Assembly: GCA_025174535.1 (NCBI GenBank)
Contig: JALBUN010000009.1
Location: 434,001 to 498,000 of the forward strand
Length of the DNA stretch: 64,000 bases
Direction of reading: 5' to 3'
Origin: Cantharellus purpuraceus
Lineage: Eukaryota; Basidiomycota; Agaricomycetes; Cantharellales; Hydnaceae
The translations under genes and the position numbers were made by a program. The notes beneath the pieces were generated by a model, which saw nothing but the letters and a program-made list of their open reading frames with translations, ran no database searches and was not told the origin of the DNA. Positions 1 to 12,200 of the stretch are shown here, one piece after another (position 1 is the first letter of the stretch; the number at the start of each line of letters is the position of its first letter).

Positions 1-3000
1 TGCGCCCTAAACTTTGTCAATGATGTCGGCATGCGTAGTCTCATATAACTCCACGAAGAGCGGAGACCCGCTAGGCACAGGGCCCGCTGGCAAGGCATCG
101 GATTTCAGTCTTCCCCGGGAAGAGTATGCCATCCTAACAGACAAGGTTTGCCTAGACTGGTGTGACAGATAGGTGGTCGGAGAATCTGTAAGACTCGTCG
201 TAGATCAGGGATGAGGGTGGAGTGAAGAATTTCATTTTCCTCTCACTAAGTACCGATTTGGAAGAAGTTTGAAATGGGCGAATTTGTGCCTGTCAGACGT
301 CCCGGTGGTAAGTAGTCGAGAACTCTAGTGCTTGTGGATCCTTGGGGCCGTTGTGCGCCCCTGCCTTGGGGGTAAGCGCAGAGCCTGGCTGGGCGTCATG
401 TTTTCAATAGTCGGGAGCGCTCACGATGGTGATTCACCGCTGCTGACAGAGGAGTTGTCGGTGGTAAAAAATGCGCGATGACCTGTGGTCTGGAAGGAGA
501 ATGATCCAACATGTGCAAACGCAGGGCTTGGTGAGCGTCGTAAAGGTATGGTGTGGGAATGCTGATACTGATGGAATAGGCGGGCCGACGGAGGAGTTGT
601 TCGAGGCTCGTTGAGCCTAGTATTTGGTAGTCATGAAGGTCACCGTCGTCCATGGTACGAGCTCGTTCGAGTGCTCAGTTCTTCCCACTGAAGTCAGCTA
701 GTGGCATCAACACCATTGGCACGCACGCGTGCATTATCTTACGCGGACTAATTTCATTCGAAGAACTGATTTCATTCGAAGATATTTTGGGGCCGTATTA
801 GGGGCTTGTGAGCTTTGGAGCATCAAGCTGTTCATAATGCGCCGAAATTACCTATGCCATAAGGAGTATTCGGGGATCTGAGAGCTATTGGCAATGCGAA
901 ACGATGAGCGATTATTTCATGCGTGCTCAGGCATTCAACGTACCTATGCCGAGCGTGGATAACCCTGGGATGCAGGGCGGAAATGGTGCACGTTCGCGTT
1001 CTGGAAGGATCGCCTAGTCAGAACAAAGAACAATGTGCGAAGCTTCCTCCTGATCAGCTCCATAGCCTAGATAAAAGGAAGCAATAAGACAATGGCTCAC
1101 CACACCTGACGACTTTGGCTGGCTTTGATGTTGCATAAAACATATCCCATTCTCTGACCTGAGGAAGCCACGAGTCGCGGAATAGCATCAGAAAAGGACT
1201 CATGCACCCTGTTGGACTTGGATTGCTTGTGGAGAATGCCCGGGTAACTAGAATAGAACACGAACGGTACTGTATATATATCCTGATCTTTGTTCTTAGT
1301 CAATAATGTGGAGTGGGCACAACTGAACTCAGTTCAGGTCGGGTTGGGGTCTAACGGCTGCGGACGCAGGAGTGCAGTCCTGACTGTCCTCGCCGTGCGG
1401 GACAATTTGGCTCCGTGCAACGTTGGCTCCGCACTCCGTTCCGTGCTCCATGCCCGTGCTCCGTTCCGTGCCGTGCCGCGCGCCGTTCACGCCTGTCCGC
1501 TCTTTTTTCACAGCGAGCACGGTGCAATGTTCCTGTACTCCGTATATCAGGCTGCCTTTCTGAGTGCGGTCATGTTTTTATGGTCGGCGGCGGCTCAGCA
1601 TCGTATCTCAGCAAATGGTATATACCGGGATGATGACCTCCTGGTCGTAGTCTTCACATAATTTAGTCCTTTATAACTCATCCGAACACTTGCGGGACTA
1701 GCTGTAGCGCCGTCCAGTAGGTATGCAAGTACCCTCTGGTCCGTGCGCGCTGCTCACGGCAGTTGCTTCACTCAAACTTCGTCAACATAAACCTGTCATT
1801 ATCAGTAGTGGGGTGGAGCTTTTGCACCAAGTGCCTGGTTTTTTTCCAGCATTCATACGTACGTGCTTAAATTCCCTCTTATTCTGAGTGGAATCCAACA
1901 AGGCCGGTGTGATTGCGCTGTGCGTAACATATGTGACGACAAGGGTATATGACCTAGTTCCCGCCACTAGTCTGTCCATTCTGCATGACTCACAGCTTGT
2001 ACTACGATCATGGATTCCTACAATCCTGCATGCGTGAAATACGAGGCTGTATACATGTAAGCTGTAACAGCATAGAGCTAAGTTGGTTCTTTGAACTTGA
2101 GTTTTATATAGAGTTGTAGCTGAAATCTGGTCGCTAGTGTAATGGGTTGCTGGTGTGGAGATGGACATAAGGAAGGGTTGATAATTTGATGCCGTCTTGA
2201 CGCAGATCTTCACTGTGAAACACAGACCCTTCTAAGCTGACTTTAGATCAATAAACCGTCGATGATACCACGAACAGTTGATGGTCTGGTTGATGCCTTC
2301 GTCAGGCTTCCAGCGAGAGTGGCGGCGATCCTGGCGCAACTCCATGGCGGAGCCCTGATGTATAAATTTGACCACAGGTGCTTGTTGTACAAGTTAACAA
2401 AGTCTTCCATCTAGATAGATGGTCGGTCTTTGACAAGAAAGAATAAGTCGTACATTGAAAACGTCAGCGAGCGTTCAAGGTTAGCTCCTTGGAGCTACTT
2501 GATATGCTAGTAGTCATGATCTCCCTGATATGCTGATCCCGCCACCGCTGGCTTTTACTATTTTTGATGACGAAGTCTGCGATCCCTGGCTGTACACATC
2601 AACGAATAATTTGTTATCGTAATGGCATACCAACCGTTGTGAAAAATTTACTTCTCGATCCAACAATCACCATACCAAACAATTGACTAGGTTGGATAAC
2701 TGAGGTTACAACAGCATCAACATTTACCGCAGATAATCATACATGTGCCCTTTGTTGATGCCTACATGCTCTTGAACCTGAAACTTGCAGCTTAATTGGT
2801 CTGATTCGGAATCAGAGAAACTATGAATATTTCGGGCACTTATCCTGGCGAAGGATGCAGTGCGCGTGGTAGCAATCGTCAGTCAGTATTATAAGGTTTG
2901 GTAAAGGTAGTGTCTGTGACCGTGACCGTGACACCGGCACTGTCTGGCAACGGGTGCACGCCAAGCAAGATCACTCTGCGTTCCACAGCAAGCCACAAAC

Positions 3001-3742
3001 CTACCCAAACTCCCATCATTATCCCCCCTCCTCTTCATTACCTCGTCTTCCCCTTATCACGTCCACAACGCATGTGTCAACTCTACCCCTACTCCTCTCC
3101 CGGCCTCTACCCTGCTCTTCCCATTTCATTAATGAATTTCCCCCCCTCGGATGTTGCGTTTTGTTTTGCTTTGTGGCGTTGGTGATACTGAAACGTCTGC
3201 TTGGCGCGCTGCGCACGTCGGACGGGGTTCGGCTTCGCTCTGATGTCTTGGCTATGGCTTGGCTTTGCCTTCGTCGGCATGGTCGGGTGGCTGGGCCGGG
3301 TGCTTGGACACTGTGTGGAGGGGAAAGGTGGCGCTACCCACTCCCAAGTGTCTGATGTTCACACTTTGCCCTGCGTAAGTTGGGCTGTGCCCTCAAGAGG
3401 GGAAGGGGACAAACCTCTGTACTGCACTTCTTTGGTCTGCCTTGGCACATTTTATCGGAACTAAATGGCTTATCTGTGACGGTTGCCTAAAGCCTAGATA
3501 CTTTCCTCTAAAAGTCTCTTTTCTCTCCTTCGCTTCTTGATGAAGTAACCGCCACATTGGCGGATCAACGCCCCTGATCTGACCGCTTCTCACCCTCATC
3601 CAACCACATCGCCTCCAGAACCCTCACGCGCTCACCCAAAATGTCCACCCGCGACGTACATGGGTTCAAACAGCGGCCCTTTCCTGCCTGTTCTGTTCTC
3701 CCATTGACCGTCTCGGTGTCGCACCATCACCCCGTGGTGACC

Positions 3743-3826
3743 TTGGGCTCTTGGCTCTTGGCTTCTTGGCTCCTTGGCTCCTTGGCTCCTTGGCTCCTTG
3801 GCTCTTGGCTCTTAGCCCTCTTGGCC
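3743..3826. repeat. Minisatellite with 9-bp unit
   Basis: A CTTGGCTC/CTTGGCTTC-type unit is repeated about nine times with small length changes. This is visible directly. It is not within a recognised gene. Confidence 0.8.
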
Positions 3827-4492
3827 TGCAACTCGAGGAATCTCGAAGACAAATCATCTCAACCTGGGCATGTGTATGTCCATGTGTGCAGCGACGTTGC
3901 ATGCATGGTATGGAGGGGGCGAGACCCGTGGTTTACCGTTTACCTTTTACCCTGCGCATCCATCCTCGGAGAGTGGTGTGTGATACCAAGCAGGGCTCTG
4001 GTGGCTGTGTGGGGGGGGGGGGAAAGTTGAGCACTGGCAGGCCCGATGAAGAGCCCCCCAAGCCAAACTTTTGGCCAAGGACAAGACAACCAAGGGTGGT
4101 TGGCAGCCCTGTGTGGCCAAAAAAAAAAAACAAAAAAAAAAAGGGAGGTGGCTGGGGCGGGTTATGTCCCGACGTGGACGTGTTGAACGTGGAACGTTTT
4201 GATGCTTTGACTTGTGTGGGGTGTGTCGTGTGTCACACGAAGTCAGCCTTTAAACAACTAGGGCGATTACCCTCTTGAGGGGGGTACATGTCATACCTGC
4301 ACTTGAAGCCCCCGGGGCGGTCTCGACAGCACACCAGTCCACGCCCTGACTGGCTAGCCCACGTCGAGAGAGTGTTTGGCAGTCTTTTGTGCGCTTCGGC
4401 TTTGGTGTCTCTTGATTTGTGGCATATATGACGTCTTAGCGTCTGTCTGGTTTACTGGCCTGATGATTATATTTCATGTCTTGCGGTGTGAC

Positions 4493-4511
4493 GAGAGAGA
4501 GAGAGAGAGAG
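4493..4511. repeat. (GA)n simple repeat
   Basis: A run of alternating GA dinucleotides is visible directly. No gene surrounds it. Confidence 0.8.
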
Positions 4512-5212
4512 CACACAAGCTATGTATCGATCAAGCTCGAACATGTTGCATTGTGCACCCCATGCACTGCAACCGTCCAAGGCCGTGCGAAACGATCGAC
4601 GCGTTTTTCTAGTCTGGCACGTGGCATGCGTATCGTTGATCTGTCTTGATCAATGTTTTGCGCGCGCTCTCTTCCGCTGCCTCCACTTGCGCGTTCTTGA
4701 GCTTCGTTACCTGTAATTTTTTTATTTGTGTTTCATCTACTGGTATCTGCTCACTCGGGTACGTGCTTGTTGGTACCACCTGGTACCACCCACCCAACAT
4801 CGATCCCCATTCAATCCATCCATCCATTAAAAAAATAAGATCTCTGCGTAACAACAAGAGCAACAACGGTAGTGATACCCTCGTGTGGGTGCCACTGGCA
4901 TGTAAGTAGCAAATAAGTGGTAAGGGGGGAGGTGGAAGGGATGCATGGGCAGTGTGCGGGGTGAACGGTGACATTAGTGCGGGAGGAAGTGAGTGTAACG
5001 TACATTATACATGTGTGTGAGGTTTTGATGAGGAGATGGATGTTTACAAAGGAAACACGGAAGCAAAGGACACGGACAACGGAACAAGAACAACAGCCAT
5101 ACTACCACCACGGGACACGGGACGGGATCACAAGACGCCCATCTCTCTCTCTCCACTCGCGCTCACTCACTTCCAACCCCCTCCCCCCTCGGTTCCTACC
5201 TCCCTGGGGGCC

Positions 5213-6636
5213 TCATAAAGTCGCAAAGGCCGTAGACCCCACCTTGGCATCAAACTCCACAATCTCATCAAGCCCCCTACGAAAAGAAAACCAAGGCGTC
5301 AGCAACGCCATGAAGCCGATGCGGAACCGACTGACATTAGCTCGAAAAACGCCCGCGGATCCATGCCCTGCGCAGACGTAAAGTCCGTCCCCGTCTTCTT
5401 CAACGAATGCATCGCTGCGCGGATACCGTGTACGGCCGCCACAGCCGATACCAACGAAAAGACTAGAACGCGCATCCATCGTCAGCCGTCTAAAACAAAA
5501 AACACGTGAAACGAAAGAGTCACGCACTGATCATCTTGGCCCCCATCTCCTCCGCCTCCCTCACCGTAAACGCCGGCGTCAGCCCGCCCGAGATGACATT
5601 CACCAACACGGGGACGGGCGCGACGGCGGCCACGACGTGCTCCACCTCCGCCCGCGTGCGCACGCCCTCAATGAACACGGCATCCGCCCCCTCGCGCACG
5701 GCCCCCTGCAGCCTCTCCACGGCACGCTCGAGCCCCTCCACCTGCGCCGCATCGGTCCGCGCAATCACCACCAAATCGCCCCCCTCCCGCCCCGCGCGCC
5801 GTATCGCGTCCCGCGCGGCGACGGCGGCGCGGATGCGGAGGAAAAAGTCGGGCGGGGAGACGACGGATTTGCCAGTGAGGTGGCCGCAGCGTTTGGTTTG
5901 GATTTGGTCTTCGATGTGGAGGGCGGCGACGCCGGCGCGGGCGTAGTGTTGGATGGTGCGGGCGATCATGGTGGGCCCGCCGAAGCTACATGTGGAGAGG
6001 TGAGTGGTGGTGCGAGTTGGGAGACGCGAGGGGGGAGTGTCACTTACCCGGTGTCGGCGTCGGCGATGAGGGGTGTTGAGGGAGAGAGGCTGGTGATCAT
6101 TTGTGCGCTCTAAAGGGGAGGAGGTTAGATCGTGTGTGGGCGCCGCGACATGACGCGACGCACCTGCACGAAATCATTTAGCGTCGCGATGCCGAGGTCG
6201 GGCTGGCCAAGACGGGAGGCGGTCGTTGCTGCGCCGCTGTCCAAAGAGTGTGCAGGTCAGCATGTGGAAACGCCCGGATCCCAGACGCGTCGCGTAGGAT
6301 ATACAGGCGGAGAAAGAGCGGACCGTACCTCTGGTAGAGCACCTCGAACCCGGCTTCGAGGGCACATCGCGCGGAGATGCCGTCGCAGATCCCGGGGGCG
6401 GCCTGCCAGTGCCACACGAACAAGGACGCGTGTCAGTACGAGGTGGATAGAAAGACGCGTGCAGGACGCACGATGATACCGGGGCGGGCGAGGAGCTGGC
6501 GGAAGCGGGTGCTGGCGACGGGGGAGAGAGGTCCTTCGAGGAGGGGGTTGATGACGGTGTCGGATACGCCATTGGCGTGTGTGCCGGTTCCGTTGGCGGC
6601 GGGGAGGATGTCAGCGGTGCTAGTAGCGGCGACCAT
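5213..6636 (-). CDS. Isocitrate lyase / PEP-mutase superfamily enzyme
   Basis: A TIM-barrel carbon-carbon lyase of the ICL/PEPM superfamily, the group with oxaloacetate acetylhydrolase, dimethylmalate lyase and methylisocitrate lyase. Seven exons join in frame: 6472-6636, 6329-6402, 6164-6236, 6048-6109, 5528-5985, 5336-5462 and 5213-5276, giving 340 aa, a normal length for the family. Visible signatures are the PGICDGISAR start of the barrel, the metal-binding DADTGFGGP loop, HIEDQ, and the lyase loop KRCGHLTGK with its catalytic Cys. That Cys argues for a lyase rather than a phosphonate mutase. The ATG at 6634-6636 is the first in frame with exon 1. Substrate cannot be read from the sequence; an oxaloacetate hydrolase role is possible but unproven. 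It is flanked by gene-poor DNA. Confidence 0.88.
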
Positions 6637-7270
6637 GGTAGAGAGTATGCGATAAAGCTGGGTGCGGAGGGCAGAGAGAATGTGTTTCTGGCGATGGGAG
6701 GGGATGAATGGGATAGGCTTTATAGGGCTGGAGGCGCGACACGGAAAGAGGGAAGTGGGCCAGCTGGATTTGGGGAGGGTGCTTGGCGGGGAGGAGGCGT
6801 GTGCCAAGAAGATGAGAGGGGGGAATGCTGTTTTCTCAATATGGACATGCGGCGCTGCAGAGAGCTACACAATACACCCATTAATAGATCCACACCATTC
6901 CCGCTCAACGTTCCGAGTTCCCGACACGGCTATCACAACTGTCCTCCCCAAATCCCACAACACACAGCCACTGGATCACTCCGGCTCCCCCTACCCGTCA
7001 CACTTGCCCGTCGCACTTGCCCGGCAACCCCCAACCCGGGGCAGCCAAGCCATCGATAATATCAACGGCGAAAAAAAAAAAGAAACTTTCTCTCTCCCAT
7101 CAGTCACGTGACCACCTGCCACCGCGATGGAGCGACATGCGTCGCCCGCCGGGCGAGGGGCGTTCCATCTGTGAACCAAGTGTAACATCCCTTTACTTCC
7201 TGTCACATACATGCTTTATTGCCGGGCGATTGCAGCTGTAGCATGAGAAGCCCATTTAATGCCAGAGGTT

Positions 7271-7443
7271 TGCCGGGTATCATCGAGGCACGTCACGGTA
7301 CTCGGATACTTGGGCTCTTCGCTCCTCTTAGAGCCTTAGCCCCTCACCCTGCAACGTCGTCGGATTGACCAGGCCAGCCGGGTATCATCGAGGCACGTCA
7401 CGGTACTCGGATACTTGGGCTCTTCGCTCCTCTTAGAGCCTTA
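7271..7443. repeat. Direct duplication of a ~66-bp segment
   Basis: The segment at about 7271-7337 recurs at about 7376-7442 almost without change (GCCGGGTATCATCGAGGC to CTTAGAGCCTTA). A CACCCTGCA(A/T)CGTCGTCGGAT motif follows each copy. It looks like a recent tandem duplication with a roughly 105-bp period. Confidence 0.85.
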
Positions 7444-8118
7444 CCTGCTGTCATCCCGAGTCCCTGACACACCCCACACCCTGCATCGTCGTCGGATCGC
7501 TCGCAAGGACGTGACATTGGTCGACATAGCCCCCATGAATTAACGCGGCACCGATTCTGACCCCTGGCGTTCAAACGTTCAACGTCCGACTTTTGGCATG
7601 TGGCGTTTTCATGACGCCACCAACACTGACACCAACGCCGAGATCAGCACCACCGCAAACAATACACCATACGCCTAGCATTCATGCTCTATACCGGTAC
7701 AAAACGTTACCCGACCCAAAACCCACACCCAGTAGACATCCAGACTCTCATTTATCGGCACAAGGGTACTTGCTTCCCCTCCCCCCCCTCAATGCCATCG
7801 GCGCCCGGGCCCTGTATAGGCGTCTGAAAGCCGTCCATCAGGTCCTTACTGTATCGCCACAGACAGCGCCTGCCGTCGGTGCAACGCGCAGCAAACGGAC
7901 TTGCGAGCATTGCGCTGCCAATGTTGGACGCGGTGGGGGGGGGGCAGCGACCTGAGGCTGGACACGAGGTAAAGAACCAGACACCGGAAGCGGCAGTAAG
8001 AGGAGGAAGTGAAAGCCAAAAAGTCAAAAAGCCAATAGAAGCTGAAGCCGAAGTAAACAGCCACGTCAAGAAAAGCACAATCTGTCATTTGGCGTCAAAA
8101 AAAAAAAAAAAGGACAGT

Positions 8119-8465
8119 GCCTCATCACGAGCGGGGAACCACCTGATATTGCACATGTCCGTATAGACTTAGACTTTTAAGCTGTGCAGTGCTGAATGCA
8201 CAACGCCTGATGTAGGTCAAAGTGGAGATCGCCCGGGGACCCTGGGGGCGTCGCCAAGAAAGAAATCATGCATTAGGAAAGAGTCACAGGGGCAGAAGCA
8301 CGAGACGCGAGTGCCTCATCAATGCATCGCCAGCGGAGATCCACCTGATATTGCACATGTCCGTATGAACTTGAAGCTGTGCAATGCACAACCCCTAATG
8401 TAGGTCTAAGTGGAGATCGCCTCCTAGGCGCGTCGCAAGAGAAACATCAGGAAAGAGTCTCAGGT
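8119..8465. repeat. Imperfect ~190-bp tandem duplication
   Basis: Two diverged copies begin with GTGCCTCATCA and share CACCTGATATTGCACATG, then AAGCTGTGCA, then a TAGGTC(A/T)AAGTGGAGATCGCC block and AGGAAAGAGTC. The copies lie at about 8118-8290 and 8310-8465. No coding potential was recognised. Confidence 0.75.
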
Positions 8466-10408
8466 GCAAACGCAGGTGCGACGCAGAGACAGAAGCGTGA
8501 GAGGCGCAAGCACGAGACGCGACATACAAAGCGGGCACATGCCACCGCCACCGTTGTGCTCGCCCTCTACAGGGCCCGCGGCGTTTCGATGTCTAGTACT
8601 CTGAGATCTACGATACGGGGGTGGTAGTGGTACGGTGGTTGGCCATTGAATAAACTTTGTGGCTGTGTGGTCAAGGCTTGGGTGCGTGGTGGGAGTAAAA
8701 ACGAATAGAGTGTGCCCTGCGATGGCAAACAGACACTACTATCGTGAAGCCTCCGCAAGTAGAGCAGACAGGAGACGGCCCCGGATACAACCATGACCAC
8801 GCTGGGGATCCAAGACCCCGGGTCCAGAATTTATTTACACAGTCCCGGGATCACCCAGTCTACGGATCATGCCCCAGCTCTACCCCTTTCCTGGGTTCTT
8901 TTGGTTTTCCCGAGGAACTTGAAGCACCTCGCTGCTTCCGGAGATAAGTGAGAGGCTATTGAATGTGCTGGTGCTGGCGGCTATGTCAACCAGTAGATGG
9001 TGCCAAGTGTGCCAAAGCGCCTGCCAGCGACTACTAGAAAAGTCTAAGAAACCCAACAAGAAACGAGGATCGATCCGAACGCGTTCGGCCCTGAGTCCGA
9101 CATGTTGAACAGACCATCAATGATTCAATGTGAGTCTGGAGTTGAGAAAAAGGAAGAGCAGCCTAGGGGAGTACCAAAACTCTACTGTGTCCTGTCAAGA
9201 GTAGCCTGGTGCCAAGGGGGTACCAACACTCTACTGTGTCGTACCATAGAGAGTTGGTACTCTCTTGGCACCACCATGTCGGTTGGGTTCAGGTGATCAA
9301 TGTTCAAGTGTGAAAAGATCGCTCCATCGCGTTACTGTGATGAGGCATATATATGGCGGGAGCTGGCAGGCTTTGAAAGACGACGAAGACGTGTATGTCG
9401 TGTAGGCCCAGGAACGCGCGCATTTTTATTGTTCATTCGATGATCTGTTTTGAATTCAAGTTGTAGCGTGAGGTGTATCCCCCAGACCTTGCTTGCTCGG
9501 CTGGGGAGGATGGCCTGCCCTTGCATGTGAGTGGGTTTGCCCAGCCTCATGCTGTTGTCTCACCTTGTCGTCTGGATGGTAGGAATTAATCACCCTTGGT
9601 CAAGGCGCATGTGCACTGGCAGGGTTTGGAAAACTGTCCATAACCCCTCGTGTCGTTGGACACCAGATGGTACGGGGGTTCCCGCTGCCCAGGAAGATGG
9701 TGGGCGAAGGCAAGAAAGTTAATGCTTACACAAGCATCGTCCCCTTTTCTTAAACAGCGCTTGGTCAGCTCGTACAGCTCAACCTGCGATATAGTAAGCC
9801 TCTTGCAACTGGTGAAAATGCTTTGCCCGTGGAGTACATGGTGCTGGCCGCTCATCTACATACCAACCAGCGCCAAAGGAATGCAAAAGCTCATGTCATA
9901 TTTCAAGCGGAGTGTACATGTATCCAAAAACGGTATCTTACATAAGATATTGGGGTTAGGGTTAGGACTTGAAAGAGACCAAAAAAAAAGGAGCCCGGCC
10001 ACTCCGAGGAGCGAACCAGGACAGGAAAATATTTAGACGGTGCATGCGGCCTAAACCGCATACAAGCTACAAGCTCTGACTGGGGACAATGTGTCGCCGT
10101 GCTATGGCCAGCTCCCATAGCCCGCAAACGCAGCACATGAAAGCACCTGCGCCATCAAGGTAAGTATGAAGAAAAGTATTACTATGAGCTCCGACTTATA
10201 TACTTTTTTGTGGTCGTGCACGGACCAGAGAAGCTGCCGCGCGTGAGAACGCGTGGGAAGGCGGGGGCGTTTCTATGTTTGGATAGACTGGCTTTTAAGT
10301 ATACGCATAGAAAACACGTGCATAGAAACACGCTCCTGCATTCGTGTAAAGAGTCTTGTATCATACATCGGGTACACTCTTAGCATGAACTGTACAGCAG
10401 AATAACAC

Positions 10409-12200
10409 TTAGAGGTTGGTCGCGCCGTCAAAGATGACGTTCAACCACGCAGCGAGACGGAATCCTTGTTTCGCGAGCTGCATGTCAATCTACAAGGATC
10501 CCTCATGTCAGATGCAACGTGTATCACAAGGGACGGGGTGGGCTTACGATGGGCACGGCGTTGGTAAAGTACGAGGAGGTGCACAGGTCTTGACCAGTGG
10601 TAAAGTTGAACACCGCCGTCTGAAATCCGAGTCGTGGCGCGTCAGAGTGCAGTGGCAATTATATACACAGATGCATGGCACGACACTCACGCAATCGAAG
10701 GCATTGGCTTCCTGGGCCCACACAAGGGGACACGCGAGCGGCGCGACCGTCGCGCGCCTGGAGAACGTGTTGGCCCCGAGGACGCTGGACAACGCCACGG
10801 GCTGAGTGACTGAGGAGCAGGTGATCCATGATTCGGCGCTGGCCTGGAATTTACCGGTCTGTGGGTGGGTTGCGAATTAGCAGGGAGACGGGTGCAGCCG
10901 GAACGTCTCGCACAACTCACCTTGATTTCGGCCACGAGGTCAGCGGCGTAAGATTGAGGAGTCCCACCGTGATTGTCGTCCATGTTCTTCACGACCATCC
11001 CAGTGTCTGTGAATGAGATAATAGCATAAATACATGTTGATGCTTGAGCTACGGAAAAGGGGAAAAACAAAGAACAGGTAAAGCACCCACCCCATGACTA
11101 TCGAGCATTGTTGTCAGGACAAAAACTAACGGCAACAAAAGAATAACGCACGGCGTGCAAATTCGTACTGGTTCCAGAGCATGTGGCGGAGATGTCATTT
11201 CCCCCAACCATGAACGCCTGCAAAACAACAAAACTATCAATACACGCGGCCGGTGTCGCAAAGCAAATGTGTGTGATTCACCTCGACGTGTAGAGGCTGT
11301 CCGATATCCCCGATAAACTAGAATCAAAAGCAACTAGATTTGTTAGGGTCTCGAAAAAAAAAGGCGTTTAGTATCGTACGTGGTCTGGCATGGATAGATC
11401 AGGATCAGCGCTGTCATTCATAACATCGTATTCTGGTGCTCACCAAGGAACTTGAGGGCCTCCGTTCGTTGAAAGGCGCTCAGAGACGTGTCCTGGAGGC
11501 GAGACGTGTAATTCGCAATAGCCGACACTGGAAACGTGCATCGTGTGTGTGAGTATTCAGCCCAGTGCGAGAGAGGGAGACCCCGCTCACGGATGCAGTC
11601 GTTGGTCCCACAATCGCGAGTCTCGGACACGGAGCACTGACCGTTAAGGGGAGAGTCTTTCAGAAAAAAAAAATGTAAACAGTGTCAATAACACCGGAGA
11701 AATGGATGGATGCGAGATTCCAGACCTTGTGCATCCACAAAATGAAACGGCGCAGACCACTTGTAAGCCGTCGTGGATCTGACGCTGTCAGCCCACTGTG
11801 GAGGTACACACCCAGAGGCAGTGTCCAATCAGCAGTGTTCTTCCTCCGTGCCTTAAATAAACACGTACAGTGGCTGCGGGTCCCAGAGAACTATTAAAGT
11901 CCGTCTGGAGTGACGTTTGGACAAACGCCAGTGCATTCGGAGCGAGGAACTGCCCGTCATCATAATATTCAGTACTGGCTCTCGCGCGATTGATGACACG
12001 AGCTAGGTCTCACATCCATGGCGATAAAGCTGTGTCAGGTAGGGTAAGTCCAGGAAACTCTTTCTCTATCCCATTTTGCTGATCACAAATGGGGAAAATT
12101 AATCATATGCTCACCCAATAGTCTCATGACCCAACTCTCCCCAGCCCGTGACGCTACGTACGAGTACAGACAAGGCACCGATAGTCAGAAGGAGCTTCAT
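10409..12200 (-). CDS. Secreted S1/P1-type zinc nuclease, 14 exons
   Basis: An extracellular single-strand-specific nuclease of the S1/P1 family (three-zinc 3'-nucleotidase/nuclease). Fourteen exons join in frame to 307 aa: 12115-12200, 12014-12029, 11869-11949, 11726-11795, 11591-11656, 11444-11527, 11380-11384, 11282-11317, 11152-11217, 11091-11097, 10921-11006, 10691-10858, 10548-10619, 10409-10489. A signal peptide of about 19 aa ends just before Trp-Gly, so Trp1 of the mature enzyme can ligate zinc as in P1. Other expected ligands are present: the His of WGELGH, WADS, FHFVD, DHFIGDIGQPLH, LHA and WDTG. All introns are GT-AG. Three exons are only 5, 7 and 16 nt; the 5-nt exon completes an Asp and encodes a zinc His, and the 7-nt exon supplies SW plus the first base of a zinc Asp. 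The likely role is nucleic-acid scavenging. No key residue is missing. Confidence 0.93.

Larger units (their letters stand above)
1..5212. other. Gene-poor region, no supported gene
   Basis: I found no reading frame here with a recognisable domain, a codon pattern or a consistent set of introns. Open frames are short and overlap on both strands. Visible features are a minisatellite near 3.75 kb, a poly-A tract near 4.12 kb and a (GA)n run near 4.49 kb. A rapidly evolving or non-coding-RNA gene cannot be excluded. Confidence 0.5.
6637..10408. other. Gene-poor region with local duplications
   Basis: No gene is supported. The stretch holds two imperfect tandem duplications (about 7.27-7.45 kb and 8.12-8.47 kb), poly-A runs near 7.07 and 8.10 kb, and a short telomere-like GGGTTAGGGTTAGG at about 9.95 kb. 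Short open frames on both strands show no domain or intron logic. Confidence 0.5.

Noticed and set aside
3751..4278. Long open frame in the 3.7-4.3 kb region
   Set aside because: It is created by translating a minisatellite and low-complexity runs; both strands are open and no domain is present.
5506..6113. Plus-strand open frames
   Set aside because: Shadows of the GC-rich lyase gene on the minus strand.
9951..9967. Telomere-like GGGTTAGGGTTAGG
   Set aside because: Only about two repeat units in unique sequence; consistent with chance or a minor interstitial trace, not a telomere.
9990..10040. tRNA-like GGTTCGC box on the minus strand
   Set aside because: The T-arm and acceptor stems do not pair, and no anticodon arm can be drawn.
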